A DNA stretch of 64,000 nt from Methylovulum miyakonense HT12. GTDB lineage: Bacteria > Pseudomonadota > Gammaproteobacteria > Methylococcales > Methylomonadaceae. The translations under genes were made by a program, and so were the position numbers. Where the stretch lies: contig NZ_KB913025.1 of assembly GCF_000384075.1 (NCBI RefSeq), forward strand, positions 2,123,551 through 2,187,550, in the 5' to 3' direction. The notes under the pieces are model-generated. The model saw only the letters and a program-made list of their open reading frames with translations. It was not told the origin of the DNA and ran no database searches. Positions 20,072 to 30,800 of the stretch are shown here, piece by piece. Position 1 is the first letter of the stretch. Every line of letters begins with the position of its first letter.

Positions 20072-23000
20072 ATGATCCACCACATTACGCGGGTATCGCG
20101 GCATCTTGTTTTTTGGACGTTGCTCACTGTTGCGGTGGGCCTGACGGGCTTGCGTCTGGTCTTGTCCGGGATAGACAGCTACAAAGCCTATTTGGCGGAG
20201 CACATCAGTGAACTGGTCGGCTCACCGGTCAGTATCGGCCAGCTGAGGGCTAAAATGCGCGGCTTCAACCCTGAGCTGGTGTTGGCCGATATTGCGGTGC
20301 GCCCGCAAGCGCCCTCCAAAGAATCGCCAGTAGCGCTGCGGGAAGTCCGCATCGGTTTAAATTTGCTAGGGATGTTGGCCAGCCATGACCTGTTGTCATC
20401 GGCTTGGTTGACCTTGGTCGGGGCGAAATTCTCGGTTTACCGCAAAGACGATGGCAGCTTCGCCATCGTGGGTTTGCGGGCGGGCGGGGAGCAACCCAAC
20501 TGGTTATGGCAAGGCCGTAAGTTTGAGATTTTGCAAAGCGAAGTGGTCTGGAATGAACATCCCAACCAACAACACCCCATCACCCTGCAAGCCGTTGACT
20601 TGGCGGTCATCAATGACGGCCAGCAGCACCGGGTTAATTTTTTGGCCAAATTGCCTGACTATTACGGCCAAGCGTTGCTGGGTTCAGTTGATTTTACCGG
20701 TGACCCGTTTACAGCGGGTGCAGTGGCGGGCAAGGCGTTTATAGAAGCAAGGCAAATCAAGGTTGCTTCCCGACCCTTTAACGGCTTGGCAAAAACACAT
20801 GGTTTCATGGTGGCATCCGGCTATGCGAACCTTCGGGTCTGGAGCCGTTTGCAACATTCACAGCTGGCGGCGGTGATGGGCGAGGTGGGCCTGCACGACT
20901 TAAAGCTGTCCCGGCAGGATCAGGGGCAATTCGCATTAGACTCGATACAAACCGCTTTCGCGTGGCGGCAAGACCCAAGCAACCGTGACTGGCAATTGGA
21001 TGTCACCCATTTGTCTATAAAAACGGACGGCAAGCACCCAGCGGATGGGGTGTTCAGGTTATCCGGCCAACAGCCGGATAATAACTATGAGGTGCAAAAA
21101 ATCGCGGCTTACATCGGGTTGCTTGATGTCCAACACGCTTTGCGCACGGTGCAATTTTTCGCACCGGAGGGCAAATTGGCTGTGCCCATTCCAGGTTACG
21201 CAAAAGGGACACTGGGTAAACTGTCGCTGTTGGCCAATATCAAAGACGGTACCGCCGCCATCAATGGCGATTTCAACAACCTTAGCATAGCGCCGGTTGC
21301 CAGCATCCCTGGCGTTGATAATCTCAGCGGGCATATCCAAGGCACCCATAAAACCGGCAGGGTGGCATTGGCCACCCACAATGCCCATCTCACATTGCCG
21401 TCATTGTTTCGTGAGGCATTGCCCATCAAACGCCTACAAGGCCATTTGCAATGGCGGCAACAGGATACGGCTTGGGAGCTCTTCAGCCAGGGCATGGCGA
21501 TGGATTTACTGGGGGTGCAAACCCTCAGCCGTGTGCAATTCATAGTCCCCAAACATCTCGGGCCGCCCTTTTTGGATTTGCAGACTGCACTGGAGTGTGA
21601 TGACGCCAGCCAGTTAAAGCATTATTTCCCGGTCGGCGTGATGAGGCCAGCAGATATTGCTTGGCTGGACAGGGCTTTTGTGCAAGGGCAAATCCACAAT
21701 GGCCAGTTGGTCTACATCAGCAAATTGGGACAGCCGTTGGCAAGCCATGTCCGCGATTTCGAAGCCGGTGAAACGACAAAACCACCACAAAAACCGGCTG
21801 TCCAAGCGTTGCCGCCAGAGGCGGACGCGCTGGCGGCCGAATCGCGCGAGCCTATGGGGGGCGGTTTTTTCGAGGCCTTGATGGATGTCGAACATTTGCA
21901 ATTGGATTACGCCCCCAGTTGGCCGCAGATCACGGACATTAAGGGTAAGCTGAGGTTTTTACAGGGCCGGATGGTCGTGTCCGCTGATGAAGGCTCCAGC
22001 AACCATCTAAAAGCCAGCAAGGTGACGGTGATTAATCCGGCGGTAGGCGTGAGCCCAAAATTGCTGGTGCAAGGGCTAGTGGACGGGGAAATCACCGACG
22101 CCTTGGAATTCTTAAAAAACACCCCCTTACGTGACCGTATCGGTATGGTCGCCGATGCCATCAGCACTAAAGGGGCGACGCAAGTCAGTTTGGATTTGGT
22201 GGTGCCGTTGGCTTATGGCGTGCTCCCCGAAGTCGATGGCGAAGCGACCTTGGACCAGGCCAGCTTAAAAGTCTTGGCGCTGGATTTGCCGGTGAACCGC
22301 ATCCAGGGCCTATTGAAGTTTAATGAACACGGGATTTACAGCGATACGATAAAAGCGGTCGCGTTAAAGCATCCGGTGCAGATTAAAATTGCCAGCAAGG
22401 ACGGCCAGACGACCTTGCAAGCCGAGGGGCACGCCAAGCTTGTTGATCTTGAAAGGCAATTTAATTTGCCCCATACAGACATCGCCGATGGCGGGCTGGA
22501 TTACCATTTGACCTTCCGTTTGCCTTTGGATGATAAGCCGTCAGATTTGGTGATTGAATCGGATTTGGCAGGTGTCGAATTGGCCTTGCCTGGATTGTTG
22601 AGCAAACCCCGCGATGGGCAGCAAGCCTTCAAGGTTGTTTTTGGTTTGAACGATAAGCTGTCCATGCCGATTGCCGTCAATTATGGCAATGAGCTGAAAG
22701 CGGCTTTGCAATTTGAAACCGCCACACAGCGCATCGTGTCGGGGCACATCCTATTTGGGGAGGGGGAAGCCATAGCGCAACGGCAGCCTGGACTTAAGCT
22801 GGAAATTAACCGTAAGCAATTGGATTTAAAAGACGCCTTGAGTTGGACAGCGGGAGGGCAGGGACAAAACGGCGGGCCCGCCATCAGGGAAATCAATCTC
22901 CATAGCGGGCACGCCTCTTGGGCGCACACGCCATTGGGCGCATTTGACCTGACCTTGAAACCGGACGGCAAGCAGTGGTTGGGGCATCTCAATAGCGTCT

Positions 23001-24022
23001 TTGCGGTCGGCGAACTGCATGCGCCAATGGTGGCCACCCCGGAGAGCACGGTGCGTTTGGATATGTCATTACTGGATTTGTCCGTCATCAAACACCTGCA
23101 TGGCCAAGGCAATGATCCGGAAACCCCATTGCTCCCCCAGTCGCTCCCTTCGTTGGTGATGGGCAGTGAAAAGACCTTATGGCAATCGCTGGATTTGGGG
23201 AAACTGACCTTAGAAACCGAACATGTGCCGGATGGTATGGCCATTAAAACCATGCAATTGGACGGGGCGGCGCAGAAATTACAGTTGTCAGGTGATTGGA
23301 CGGTTAAAAACCAACAGCCGCAGACCCAATTGCGTGGCCATTTGGAAATGCCCAATGCCGGACGGACGCTCGCGCAACTCGACATTAGCCACGACTTGGC
23401 CGACACCGACGCCACCGTTGATTTTTCCGGGCACTGGCGCGGCGCCCCCCATCAATTTTCAATGGCCGGGGTGAAGGGTGACGTCGACCTCAGTTTTAGC
23501 GAAGGGCGGATTTTAAGCATCGAGCCTGGGTTTGGACGCGTCCTGGGCATTTTGGCGATGGAACAATGGGTCAAACGCTTACAACTGGATTTCCGTGACC
23601 TTTACGAAGAAGGCTTGGCGTTTAATTCCATTAAAGGCCATTTCACCCTAAGCGACGGCAAGGCCATGACCCGCGACTTACGGGTGGATGCGATCCCCGC
23701 CCGGATCACGATAACCGGAACAACGGATTTCATCAGTAAAACCCTAGACCAGCAAGCCAATGTCATCCCCAAAAGTGCCGATGCGCTGCCCATTGCTGGT
23801 ACAATTGTCGACAAACTCACCAGCTTGGTCATGCACACCTTAACAGGCGATGACCAAGACGGCTTTTTGCTAGGATCACAGTATCAGCTCAAAGGCCAGT
23901 GGGCGTCGGTGCAGGTGATACCACAGCATGACAATGATGGTGTCGTCCCGAAAATATGGAGCGGATTGACTGATTTTTCGTGGCTAGGGCAAGCCGATAA
24001 CAACAACCCAAACAAACAATAA
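20072..24022 (+). CDS. yhdP: YhdP, AsmA-like protein of phospholipid transport
   Basis: A very large envelope protein (1316 aa; E. coli about 1266). In E. coli YhdP, TamB and YdbH form a partly redundant set needed to move phospholipids to the outer membrane. One N-terminal transmembrane helix at about residues 12-33 anchors a long periplasmic body of repeating beta segments. The C-terminal AsmA-like part includes GHFTLSDGKAMTRDLRVD, FISKTLDQQANVIP and SADALPIAG. It follows rng by 64 bp and precedes the nitrilase gene by 15 bp, so it is probably in the same operon. Confidence 0.92.
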   Translation: MIHHITRVSRHLVFWTLLTVAVGLTGLRLVLSGIDSYKAYLAEHISELVGSPVSIGQLRAKMRGFNPELVLADIAVRPQAPSKESPVALREVRIGLNLLGMLASHDLLSSAWLTLVGAKFSVYRKDDGSFAIVGLRAGGEQPNWLWQGRKFEILQSEVVWNEHPNQQHPITLQAVDLAVINDGQQHRVNFLAKLPDYYGQALLGSVDFTGDPFTAGAVAGKAFIEARQIKVASRPFNGLAKTHGFMVASGYANLRVWSRLQHSQLAAVMGEVGLHDLKLSRQDQGQFALDSIQTAFAWRQDPSNRDWQLDVTHLSIKTDGKHPADGVFRLSGQQPDNNYEVQKIAAYIGLLDVQHALRTVQFFAPEGKLAVPIPGYAKGTLGKLSLLANIKDGTAAINGDFNNLSIAPVASIPGVDNLSGHIQGTHKTGRVALATHNAHLTLPSLFREALPIKRLQGHLQWRQQDTAWELFSQGMAMDLLGVQTLSRVQFIVPKHLGPPFLDLQTALECDDASQLKHYFPVGVMRPADIAWLDRAFVQGQIHNGQLVYISKLGQPLASHVRDFEAGETTKPPQKPAVQALPPEADALAAESREPMGGGFFEALMDVEHLQLDYAPSWPQITDIKGKLRFLQGRMVVSADEGSSNHLKASKVTVINPAVGVSPKLLVQGLVDGEITDALEFLKNTPLRDRIGMVADAISTKGATQVSLDLVVPLAYGVLPEVDGEATLDQASLKVLALDLPVNRIQGLLKFNEHGIYSDTIKAVALKHPVQIKIASKDGQTTLQAEGHAKLVDLERQFNLPHTDIADGGLDYHLTFRLPLDDKPSDLVIESDLAGVELALPGLLSKPRDGQQAFKVVFGLNDKLSMPIAVNYGNELKAALQFETATQRIVSGHILFGEGEAIAQRQPGLKLEINRKQLDLKDALSWTAGGQGQNGGPAIREINLHSGHASWAHTPLGAFDLTLKPDGKQWLGHLNSVFAVGELHAPMVATPESTVRLDMSLLDLSVIKHLHGQGNDPETPLLPQSLPSLVMGSEKTLWQSLDLGKLTLETEHVPDGMAIKTMQLDGAAQKLQLSGDWTVKNQQPQTQLRGHLEMPNAGRTLAQLDISHDLADTDATVDFSGHWRGAPHQFSMAGVKGDVDLSFSEGRILSIEPGFGRVLGILAMEQWVKRLQLDFRDLYEEGLAFNSIKGHFTLSDGKAMTRDLRVDAIPARITITGTTDFISKTLDQQANVIPKSADALPIAGTIVDKLTSLVMHTLTGDDQDGFLLGSQYQLKGQWASVQVIPQHDNDGVVPKIWSGLTDFSWLGQADNNNPNKQ

Positions 24023-24037
24023 ACAAAGAGGGCAAGT

Positions 24038-24856
24038 ATGAATTTATGTGCAGCTATCCAGATGGTTTCCAGTCCCGATGTCGAGACCAATCTGCTTGCC
24101 GCAGGGCAATTGATAGCCGACGCGGCAAAAGCCGGTGCGAAACTGGTGGTGTTGCCCGAAAATTTTGCCTTGATGGGGCTGCATGAGCTGGACAAGCTAA
24201 AGGTTAAAGAGGTTGATGGCACCGGGCCGATCCAGGATTTCCTGGCGGCGGTGGCGAAACAGTGGTCCGTCTGGGTCATAGCCGGCACGATACCGGTTGC
24301 GGGCGATGCCGATGACAAAGTCAGGGCGGCCTGTCTGGTTTACGACGATAACGGCGGGCGGGTCGCCCGTTATGACAAAGTCCATTTGTTTGATGTCAGC
24401 GTGCCCGGGACAGACGAGGTTTACCGTGAATCCGCTTCCATTGAAGCAGGGCAGGGGCGGGTGATTGTCGACACCCCATTTGGCCGCATCGGCTTGGCGG
24501 TTTGTTATGATTTGCGCTTCCCGGAGTTTTTCCGCACCATGAGCCAACAAGGTGTGGATATTTTGGTGTTTCCGGCGGCGTTCACCGCTGAAACGGGGGC
24601 GGCGCATTGGGAAGTCTTGCTGAGGGCGAGGGCTATCGAGAACTTGTGTTATGTCATCGCGCCCAATCAAGGCGGCGTCCATGGCAACGGGCGTAAGACC
24701 TTCGGGCATAGCATGGTTATCGACCCGTGGGGCCAAGTGTTGGCTTGCGTTGAACAAGGCCAGGGTTTTGCCATTGCCGGGATCGACCCTAACCGCCTCG
24801 ATCAAGTGCGCGGCGCATTCCCCGTTTTGAATCATCGGCGTTTTAACTGTGAGTGA
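24038..24856 (+). CDS. Carbon-nitrogen hydrolase, Nit1/Nit2-like (deaminated glutathione amidase)
   Basis: Nitrilase-superfamily amidase, 272 aa. The catalytic triad is visible as E41 (LPENFA), K114 (RYDKVHLFDV) and C156 (AVCYDLRFPE). Close relatives hydrolyse deaminated glutathione to alpha-ketoglutarate and cysteinylglycine, a metabolite-repair step. GAGGGCAAGT precedes the ATG. In many proteobacteria this gene sits between yhdP and tldD, as here with one gene interposed. Substrate assignment is by family and context. Confidence 0.88.
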   Translation: MNLCAAIQMVSSPDVETNLLAAGQLIADAAKAGAKLVVLPENFALMGLHELDKLKVKEVDGTGPIQDFLAAVAKQWSVWVIAGTIPVAGDADDKVRAACLVYDDNGGRVARYDKVHLFDVSVPGTDEVYRESASIEAGQGRVIVDTPFGRIGLAVCYDLRFPEFFRTMSQQGVDILVFPAAFTAETGAAHWEVLLRARAIENLCYVIAPNQGGVHGNGRKTFGHSMVIDPWGQVLACVEQGQGFAIAGIDPNRLDQVRGAFPVLNHRRFNCE

Positions 24857-24857
24857 T

Positions 24858-25442
24858 ATGAAAATTGTTAGAAGTTTTTTACTGGCCTTAGCTTTGACCG
24901 CTTGTGGCGGTGACGACCCCCGTTACCGGAATACGGAAATGCTGGAACGTCCGCCCGTATTGGTGACGCATGCGTCGCCTACCGATGCGGCCATTTTGGA
25001 AGATGACAGCGTCATCACGAAGAAAAAACATAAAAAAGGTTTGGAAGATGATGTTTATTTGACGGCTTCAAAGCCGCCTGCGATTAACATTAAACAAACT
25101 TTTGGTGAGGCCTGGAACACACTGAAACTGGCCTTGACCCAAAGCGAAATCAAAATCACCGATGAGGAGAAAGATAAGGGTTTGTATTTTGTCTCCTACA
25201 ACCCCAAATCTTTGTTTGGCGTGGTCAATTCGCTCCTCTCGAAAGAAGAAAAACAAGTCATTTATGTGCTGACGGTTGAACCAAACGGCCAAGAGACCCG
25301 TGTCAGCATTAAAAAAGCCAGTGCTTCCGAACAAAGCAGCTCGCTGGAATCCAACAACATTGACCGGGAAGCCGATGATGACGCGGAAGCGTTGTTGTAC
25401 CAATTGTTTGAAACCTTGCGTGATGATTTGTTGACGGTATAA
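24858..25442 (+). CDS. BamC-like outer-membrane lipoprotein
   Basis: 194 aa. A short signal peptide ends LALTACGG, with the likely lipidated Cys at 16. The unstructured N-terminal segment 'DDPRYRNTEMLERPP' resembles the BamC lasso that wraps BamD. One helix-grip-like domain follows (about 80-194: FGEAWNTLKLALTQSEIKITDEE, then beta strands). E. coli BamC has two such domains, so this is a shorter version. The start chosen is the ATG at 24858; a GTG at 24849 overlaps the previous stop. It is coupled to the nitrilase gene. BamC identity is likely but not certain. Confidence 0.68.
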   Translation: MKIVRSFLLALALTACGGDDPRYRNTEMLERPPVLVTHASPTDAAILEDDSVITKKKHKKGLEDDVYLTASKPPAINIKQTFGEAWNTLKLALTQSEIKITDEEKDKGLYFVSYNPKSLFGVVNSLLSKEEKQVIYVLTVEPNGQETRVSIKKASASEQSSSLESNNIDREADDDAEALLYQLFETLRDDLLTV

Positions 25443-25671
25443 CAGAATAAGGCCTTGCAAGTCCTTGTGCCCCGGAGGGCATTTAAAACCTGCGGGCATT
25501 TCTGGATGCTTGTCCATGCTCCCGGCCCACCCTTGTACACAAGCTAAAGGGCGTAATGGCCTTCAGGTCATTAATGGCAGGGACGCGGCGCGTGGGGATA
25601 GGCCTAGAATCCCTTAACATCCTTAACACTAATCGCCGGATTTTGATCACAAGATCAGGCGCGGATCACCT

Positions 25672-27111
25672 ATGAATTTACTAAACCTTGCCAAACAAGC
25701 CATCCTGACCCCTGTCGGTTTACAGGACAGTGATATTGAAAAGATCATGAGCCGTTTGCTCAGCGTGCCTGTTGATGCCGCTGACATTTATTTCCAATCC
25801 ACCCACTCCGAGTCGTGGGTGATGGAAGGCGGGATTATCAAAGAAGGCAGCCATAACATCGAACAGGGCGCAGGGGTACGCGCCGTGGCGGGCGAAAAAA
25901 CCGGCTTCGCCTACAGTGACCGCCTGGAATTGCCCGTGTTGCTGGAAGCGGCGACCAACGTCAACGCCATCCTCAAACAAGGCCAGGATGCGCAAGTCAA
26001 CTTGAAGCTCGCCGCCAATCCGGTGCGCCGTTATCCATTTGCCAACCCTTTAAAATCCCTATCCGATCCGGAGAAAATTGCCCTGCTGCAAAGGGTTGAA
26101 AGCGAGACCCGCAAATTGGATAGCCGCATTGAAGAAGTCATCGTCAGCCTAGTGGGCGTCCATGAAAGCGTCCTGGTCGCCAACCAGGATGGCACTCTGG
26201 CGGCGGACATCCGGCCTTTGGTGCGCATGAACGTCACGGTCATTGTGGTCGAAAACGGCCGCCGTGAACAAGGCAGCATGGGCGGCGGCGGACGGGCCGG
26301 TTACCCGTATTTTCTCGAACAGGACCGGGCCGTTGGCTATGGGCGCGAAGCCGTGCGTTTGGCCTTGGTCAACTTGGAAGCGGGCGAAGCCCCGGCGGGC
26401 AATATGACCGTGGTCTTAGGCCCGGGTTGGCCCGGCATCCTGTTGCATGAAGCCATAGGCCATGGTTTGGAAGGGGATTTCAACCGCAAAGGCACATCCG
26501 CTTTTAGCGGGCGTGTCGGCGAGCGGGTCGCTTCGGAACTATGCACGGTGGTCGATGACGGCATGTTGGCGGGACGGCGGGGTTCGTTGAGCATAGACGA
26601 CGAAGGCACGCCCACCGAGCAGACCGTGCTGATTGAAAACGGCATCCTCAAGGGCTATATGCAAGACAAGCTCAATGCCCGCCTGATGGGCGTAAAACCT
26701 ACGGGCAACGGGCGCCGCGAATCTTACGCCAGCCTGCCGATGCCGCGCATGACCAACACCTACATGCTGCCGGGCTCGCATGACCCGGAAGAAATCATCA
26801 AGTCGGTGAAAAAAGGCTTGTATGCAAAAAATTTCGCAGGCGGGCAAGTGGACATCACGTCCGGCAAGTTTGTGTTTTCCGCCAGCGAAGCGTATTTGAT
26901 CGAAGACGGCAAAATCACCCGTCCCGTGCGCGGTGCGACCTTAATTGGCAACGGCCCCGATGTCTTGACCAAAGTGTCTATGGTCGGGAACGATTTGGAA
27001 CTGGACAGCGGCGTCGGCACTTGCGGCAAGGACGGGCAAAGCGTGCCCGTTGGGGTCGGCCAACCCACGTTGAAAATTGATGGTTTGACCGTAGGCGGGA
27101 CTAGCGTTTAG
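25672..27111 (+). CDS. tldD: Metalloprotease subunit TldD
   Basis: TldD works with PmbA/TldE as a Zn-dependent heterodimer that degrades unfolded peptides and matures some RiPPs. The metal motif HEAIGH (HExxxH) lies near residue 258, in [16 protein letters not shown]. The end [20 protein letters not shown] is the TldD hallmark, and its 479 aa match E. coli (481). No pmbA is in the window. A 229-bp gap with no recognisable feature separates it from the BamC-like gene. A terminator follows. Confidence 0.94.
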   Translation: MNLLNLAKQAILTPVGLQDSDIEKIMSRLLSVPVDAADIYFQSTHSESWVMEGGIIKEGSHNIEQGAGVRAVAGEKTGFAYSDRLELPVLLEAATNVNAILKQGQDAQVNLKLAANPVRRYPFANPLKSLSDPEKIALLQRVESETRKLDSRIEEVIVSLVGVHESVLVANQDGTLAADIRPLVRMNVTVIVVENGRREQGSMGGGGRAGYPYFLEQDRAVGYGREAVRLALVNLEAGEAPAGNMTVVLGPGWPGILLHEAIGHGLEGDFNRKGTSAFSGRVGERVASELCTVVDDGMLAGRRGSLSIDDEGTPTEQTVLIENGILKGYMQDKLNARLMGVKPTGNGRRESYASLPMPRMTNTYMLPGSHDPEEIIKSVKKGLYAKNFAGGQVDITSGKFVFSASEAYLIEDGKITRPVRGATLIGNGPDVLTKVSMVGNDLELDSGVGTCGKDGQSVPVGVGQPTLKIDGLTVGGTSV

Positions 27112-27171
27112 TTTGTCACTGATTGGGCATTGGATCGGCACCCAGTCCAGCTAAATGCCAAAAACGCTTTG

Positions 27172-27210
27172 AAAACGCCAGCCAGTTAGTGATAACGGCT
27201 GGCGTTTTTT
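27172..27210 (+). terminator. tldD terminator
   Basis: A 12-bp stem AAAACGCCAGCC / GGCTGGCGTTTT with a 13-base loop is followed by further T. The next 590 bp, to 27804, contain no gene that I can support. They hold small hairpins such as CCCTTATTTTCAAGGG and the operator listed at 27696. Confidence 0.88.
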
Positions 27211-27695
27211 CGTTGTGCCATCCTATCCTGCGGTCTTCTGTTCCTCAGGGAGGCTGCCCGCAATAGTCTGGCCCCGTTTTAGGGCAACCGTTTTTGCCTT
27301 ACGCTTTTATCCTCTCCGGTTGCTTACCCATGCCCCATCCCTTCCATTTGAGCGGTAGGAAAAACATCTCCGCCCCTTCACCAATCCCTTGTCAATACCT
27401 AGCCAGGGCGTTTATCTGACGGCGCCAACTTTTTAGCCGGTAGCGCAATTAATGCGTCAAATATTACCAAATATGCCCTGGAATCCACGGGATAATGGGC
27501 CAACAACTGCCATGCCCTTATTTTCAAGGGATAATGTCCTGGTTTGAGAATATCGGTGCGTTAAATTTAAATTATTGATTTAAAATAAATAAACTATATT
27601 CTTTTATGGATTGTCAGGTTTTTTGACGGCTTTTTAGTTAGGAAAAAATTTGTTGTGTCGTTTTTGTTTGTGTGTAAAATGCCAAAAAAGTTTTT

Positions 27696-27711
27696 TGTGA
27701 TGTGCATCACA
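27696..27711 (+). promoter_or_regulatory. Perfect CRP-type operator
   Basis: TGTGATGTGCATCACA is a perfect 16-base palindrome matching TGTGA-N6-TCACA. It lies 94 bp before the start of the giant repeat protein in an A+T-rich promoter region. The window encodes a Crp-like protein at 12.8-13.5 kb with an Arg-Glu recognition helix. Control of the giant gene is inferred. Confidence 0.7.
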
Positions 27712-27804
27712 AATATTCTTTCTTGATGTTCTGGCAAATTTCATTTTTTCGAAAAAAACAACAATAAACTTAATGCTTCCAAACCCAAGAAGAAAGGAAT
27801 AATC

Positions 27805-30800
27805 ATGGCTGTCATACCTCAACCGGCCTCTTTAGGCGACTATGTTTGGCTCGACAATAATAACGACGGACAACAAAATGATGGCGCCGCCAGCGGCTTC
27901 GCCGGCGTCACCGTCGAACTTTATAACAGCACGGGTTGGGTCGCCAGCACCGTCACCAACAGCACTGGCTACTACCTGTTCCAAAACCTCAGCCCCGGCG
28001 ATTACCGGGTTAAGTTCATTTTACCTAGCGGTTACGCCTTTACTACAAAAGGTACAGGGACGAACACCGATAGCGATGCCGATAGCTTCGGTTGGACTGT
28101 CACCACCACCCTGGTGTCCGGCGAGAACGACCTGAGTTGGGACGCAGGCTTTGTGCGGCTGGCCAGTCTGGGCGACTACGTCTGGGTGGACGGCGACCAC
28201 AACGGCCTGCAAGACGACGGCGCGGCAAGCGGCCTGAACGGCGTCACCGTCGAGCTGTACAACGGCGCGGGCGCCTTGGTCGGCAGCACCGTGACCGCCA
28301 ACGACGGCGGCGGCAATGCGGGTTACTACCTGTTCACCGGCCTCGTTCCCGGCGACTACAGCGTCAAGTTTATCAAGCCCGACGGCTACACCTTCGCCCA
28401 ACAGGACCAAGGCGGCAACGACGCCGCCGACAGCGACGCCAACGCGTCCGGCGTGACCGTCACCACCACCCTGGTGTCCGGCGAGAACGACCTGGGCTGG
28501 GATGCTGGCCTTGTGCGGCTGGCCAGCCTGGGTGACCGGATTTGGCTGGACACCAATGCCAACGGGCAGCAGGATGACGGCGCCACCGGTGTCAGCGGCC
28601 TGTTGGTCACCTTAGTCGGTGGCGGCGCGGACGGTGTTATCAACGGCGTCGGCGATTCCACCGCCACGACGACGACCGGAGCGGACGGTTACTACCAGTT
28701 CACTGGTTTGACCCCGGGCATGGAGTACCAAGTCCACTTCAGCAAACCAACCGGGGCCGTGTATACCGGCACCAACATCGGCAACGACGCGACCGACTCC
28801 GACGCGGACGCATCCGGCAAAAGCCAGGTCGTCACGCTCGGCTCCGGCGAGAATAACGCCACCCTGGACGCGGGCTTCTACAGCACTGCCAGCTTGGGCG
28901 ACTACGTCTGGGTGGACGGCGACCACAACGGCCTGCAAGACGACGGCGCGGCAAGCGGCCTGAACGGCGTCACCGTCGAGCTGTACAACGGCGCGGGCGC
29001 CTTGGTCGGCAACACCGTGACCGCCAACGACGGCGGCGGCAATGCAGGTTACTACCTGTTCACCGGCCTCGTCCCTGGCGACTACAGCGTCAAGTTCATC
29101 AAGCCTGACGGCTACACCTTCGCCCAACAGGACCAAGGCGGCAACGACGGCGCCGACAGTGACGCCAACGCGTCCGGCGTGACCGTCACCACCACCCTGG
29201 TGTCCGGCGAGAACGACTTGGGCTGGGATGCGGGCGTGGTCAAGCTTGCCAGCATCGGCGACTATGTCTGGGAAGACAGCAACGCCAACGGCGTGCAAGA
29301 CAGCGGCGAAACCGGCAAGGCCGGCGTCACCGTCGAACTCTACGCCTGCGTCAACGATGCTCCATCCGGTGCCGCCCTGGCGAGCGTGACCACTGGCAGT
29401 GATGGCGCCTACAGCTTCACCAGCCTCGTCCCTGGAGACTACCTCGTCAAATTCATTGCCGCCGACGGCTCCGTGCTCAGCACCGCCAACGCCGGCAATG
29501 ACGCGCTCGATTCCGATGCGGACGGCGTGACCGGACTGACCGGCTGCTACCAGCTCAGCCCTGGCGAAAACGAGACCAGCGCCGACGCGGGTTTCTACAG
29601 CACTGCCAGCCTGGGCGACTACGTCTGGGTGGACGGCGACCACAACGGCCTGCAAGACGACGGCGCGGCAAGCGGCCTGAACGGCGTCACCGTCGAGCTG
29701 TACAACGGCGCGGGCGCCTTGGTCGGCAGCACCGTGACCGCCAACGACGGCGGCGGCAATGCGGGTTACTACCTGTTCAGCAACCTCGTCCCTGGCGACT
29801 ACAGCGTCAAGTTCATCAAGCCCGACGGCTACACCTTTGCCCAACAGGACCAAGGCGGCAACGACGGCGCCGATAGCGACGCCAACGCGTCCGGCGTGAC
29901 CGTCACCACCACCCTGGTGTCCGGCGAGAACGACCTGGGCTGGGATGCGGGCGTGGTCAAGCTTGCCAGCATCGGCGACTATGTCTGGGAAGACAGCAAC
30001 GCCAACGGCGTCCAAGACAGCGGCGAAACCGGCAAGGCCGGCGTCACCGTCGAACTCTACGCCTGCGTCAACGATGCCCCCTCTGGCGCCGCCCTGGCGA
30101 GCGTGACCACTGGCAGTGATGGCGCCTACAGCTTCACCGGCCTAGTCCCTGGTGACTACCTCGTCAAATTTATCGCTGCCGATGGCTCCGTGCTGAGCAC
30201 CGCCAACGCCGGCAATGACGCGCTCGATTCCGATGCGGACGGCGTGACCGGACTGACCGGCTGCTACCAGCTGGCTCCCGGCGAGAACAACACCACCGCC
30301 GACGCGGGCTTCTACCAGACCGCCAGCCTGGGCGACTATGTCTGGTACGACAAAGATGTTGATGGTATCCAGGACGCTAGTGAAACCGGTATTGGCGGCG
30401 TAACCGTCACACTGGCTGGCGGCGGGGCTGATGGTTTGCTTAGTACTTTGGCCGACAATACCGTTTCAACCACTACGACAGGTTTGGACGGATCGTATTT
30501 ATTTGATGGTTTGACGCCAGGCACACAATACCAAGTCGCATTTTCTACACCAGACGGTTTTAACGGTACCAGCCCACGTCAACAAGGCGTTAATCCGGCG
30601 ATTGATTCTGATGGGGTTCTATCGGATGAAATCACTTTAGCATCTGGGGAATTTAACCAAACAATTGATGCCGGGTTCTTTAAGGTAGGGATCGACATTG
30701 AAAAATGGGTGCATAGCCAATCTACTGTTGAAAATCCTGGTGGCGGAGAAGGTTTGACCCCCGGTTTCTGGAAAAACCATTCCAGTTATGGCCCGGCGCC

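Noticed and set aside
22681-23415. A 244-codon open frame antisense to yhdP
   Set aside because: The sense frame has clear YhdP features; the antisense product is Cys/Ser/Pro-rich without motifs.
28612-30015. A 467-codon open frame antisense to the giant repeat gene
   Set aside because: Created by the G+C-rich, codon-biased repeats on the other strand. Its product is low-complexity, repeats with the same period, and matches no fold.
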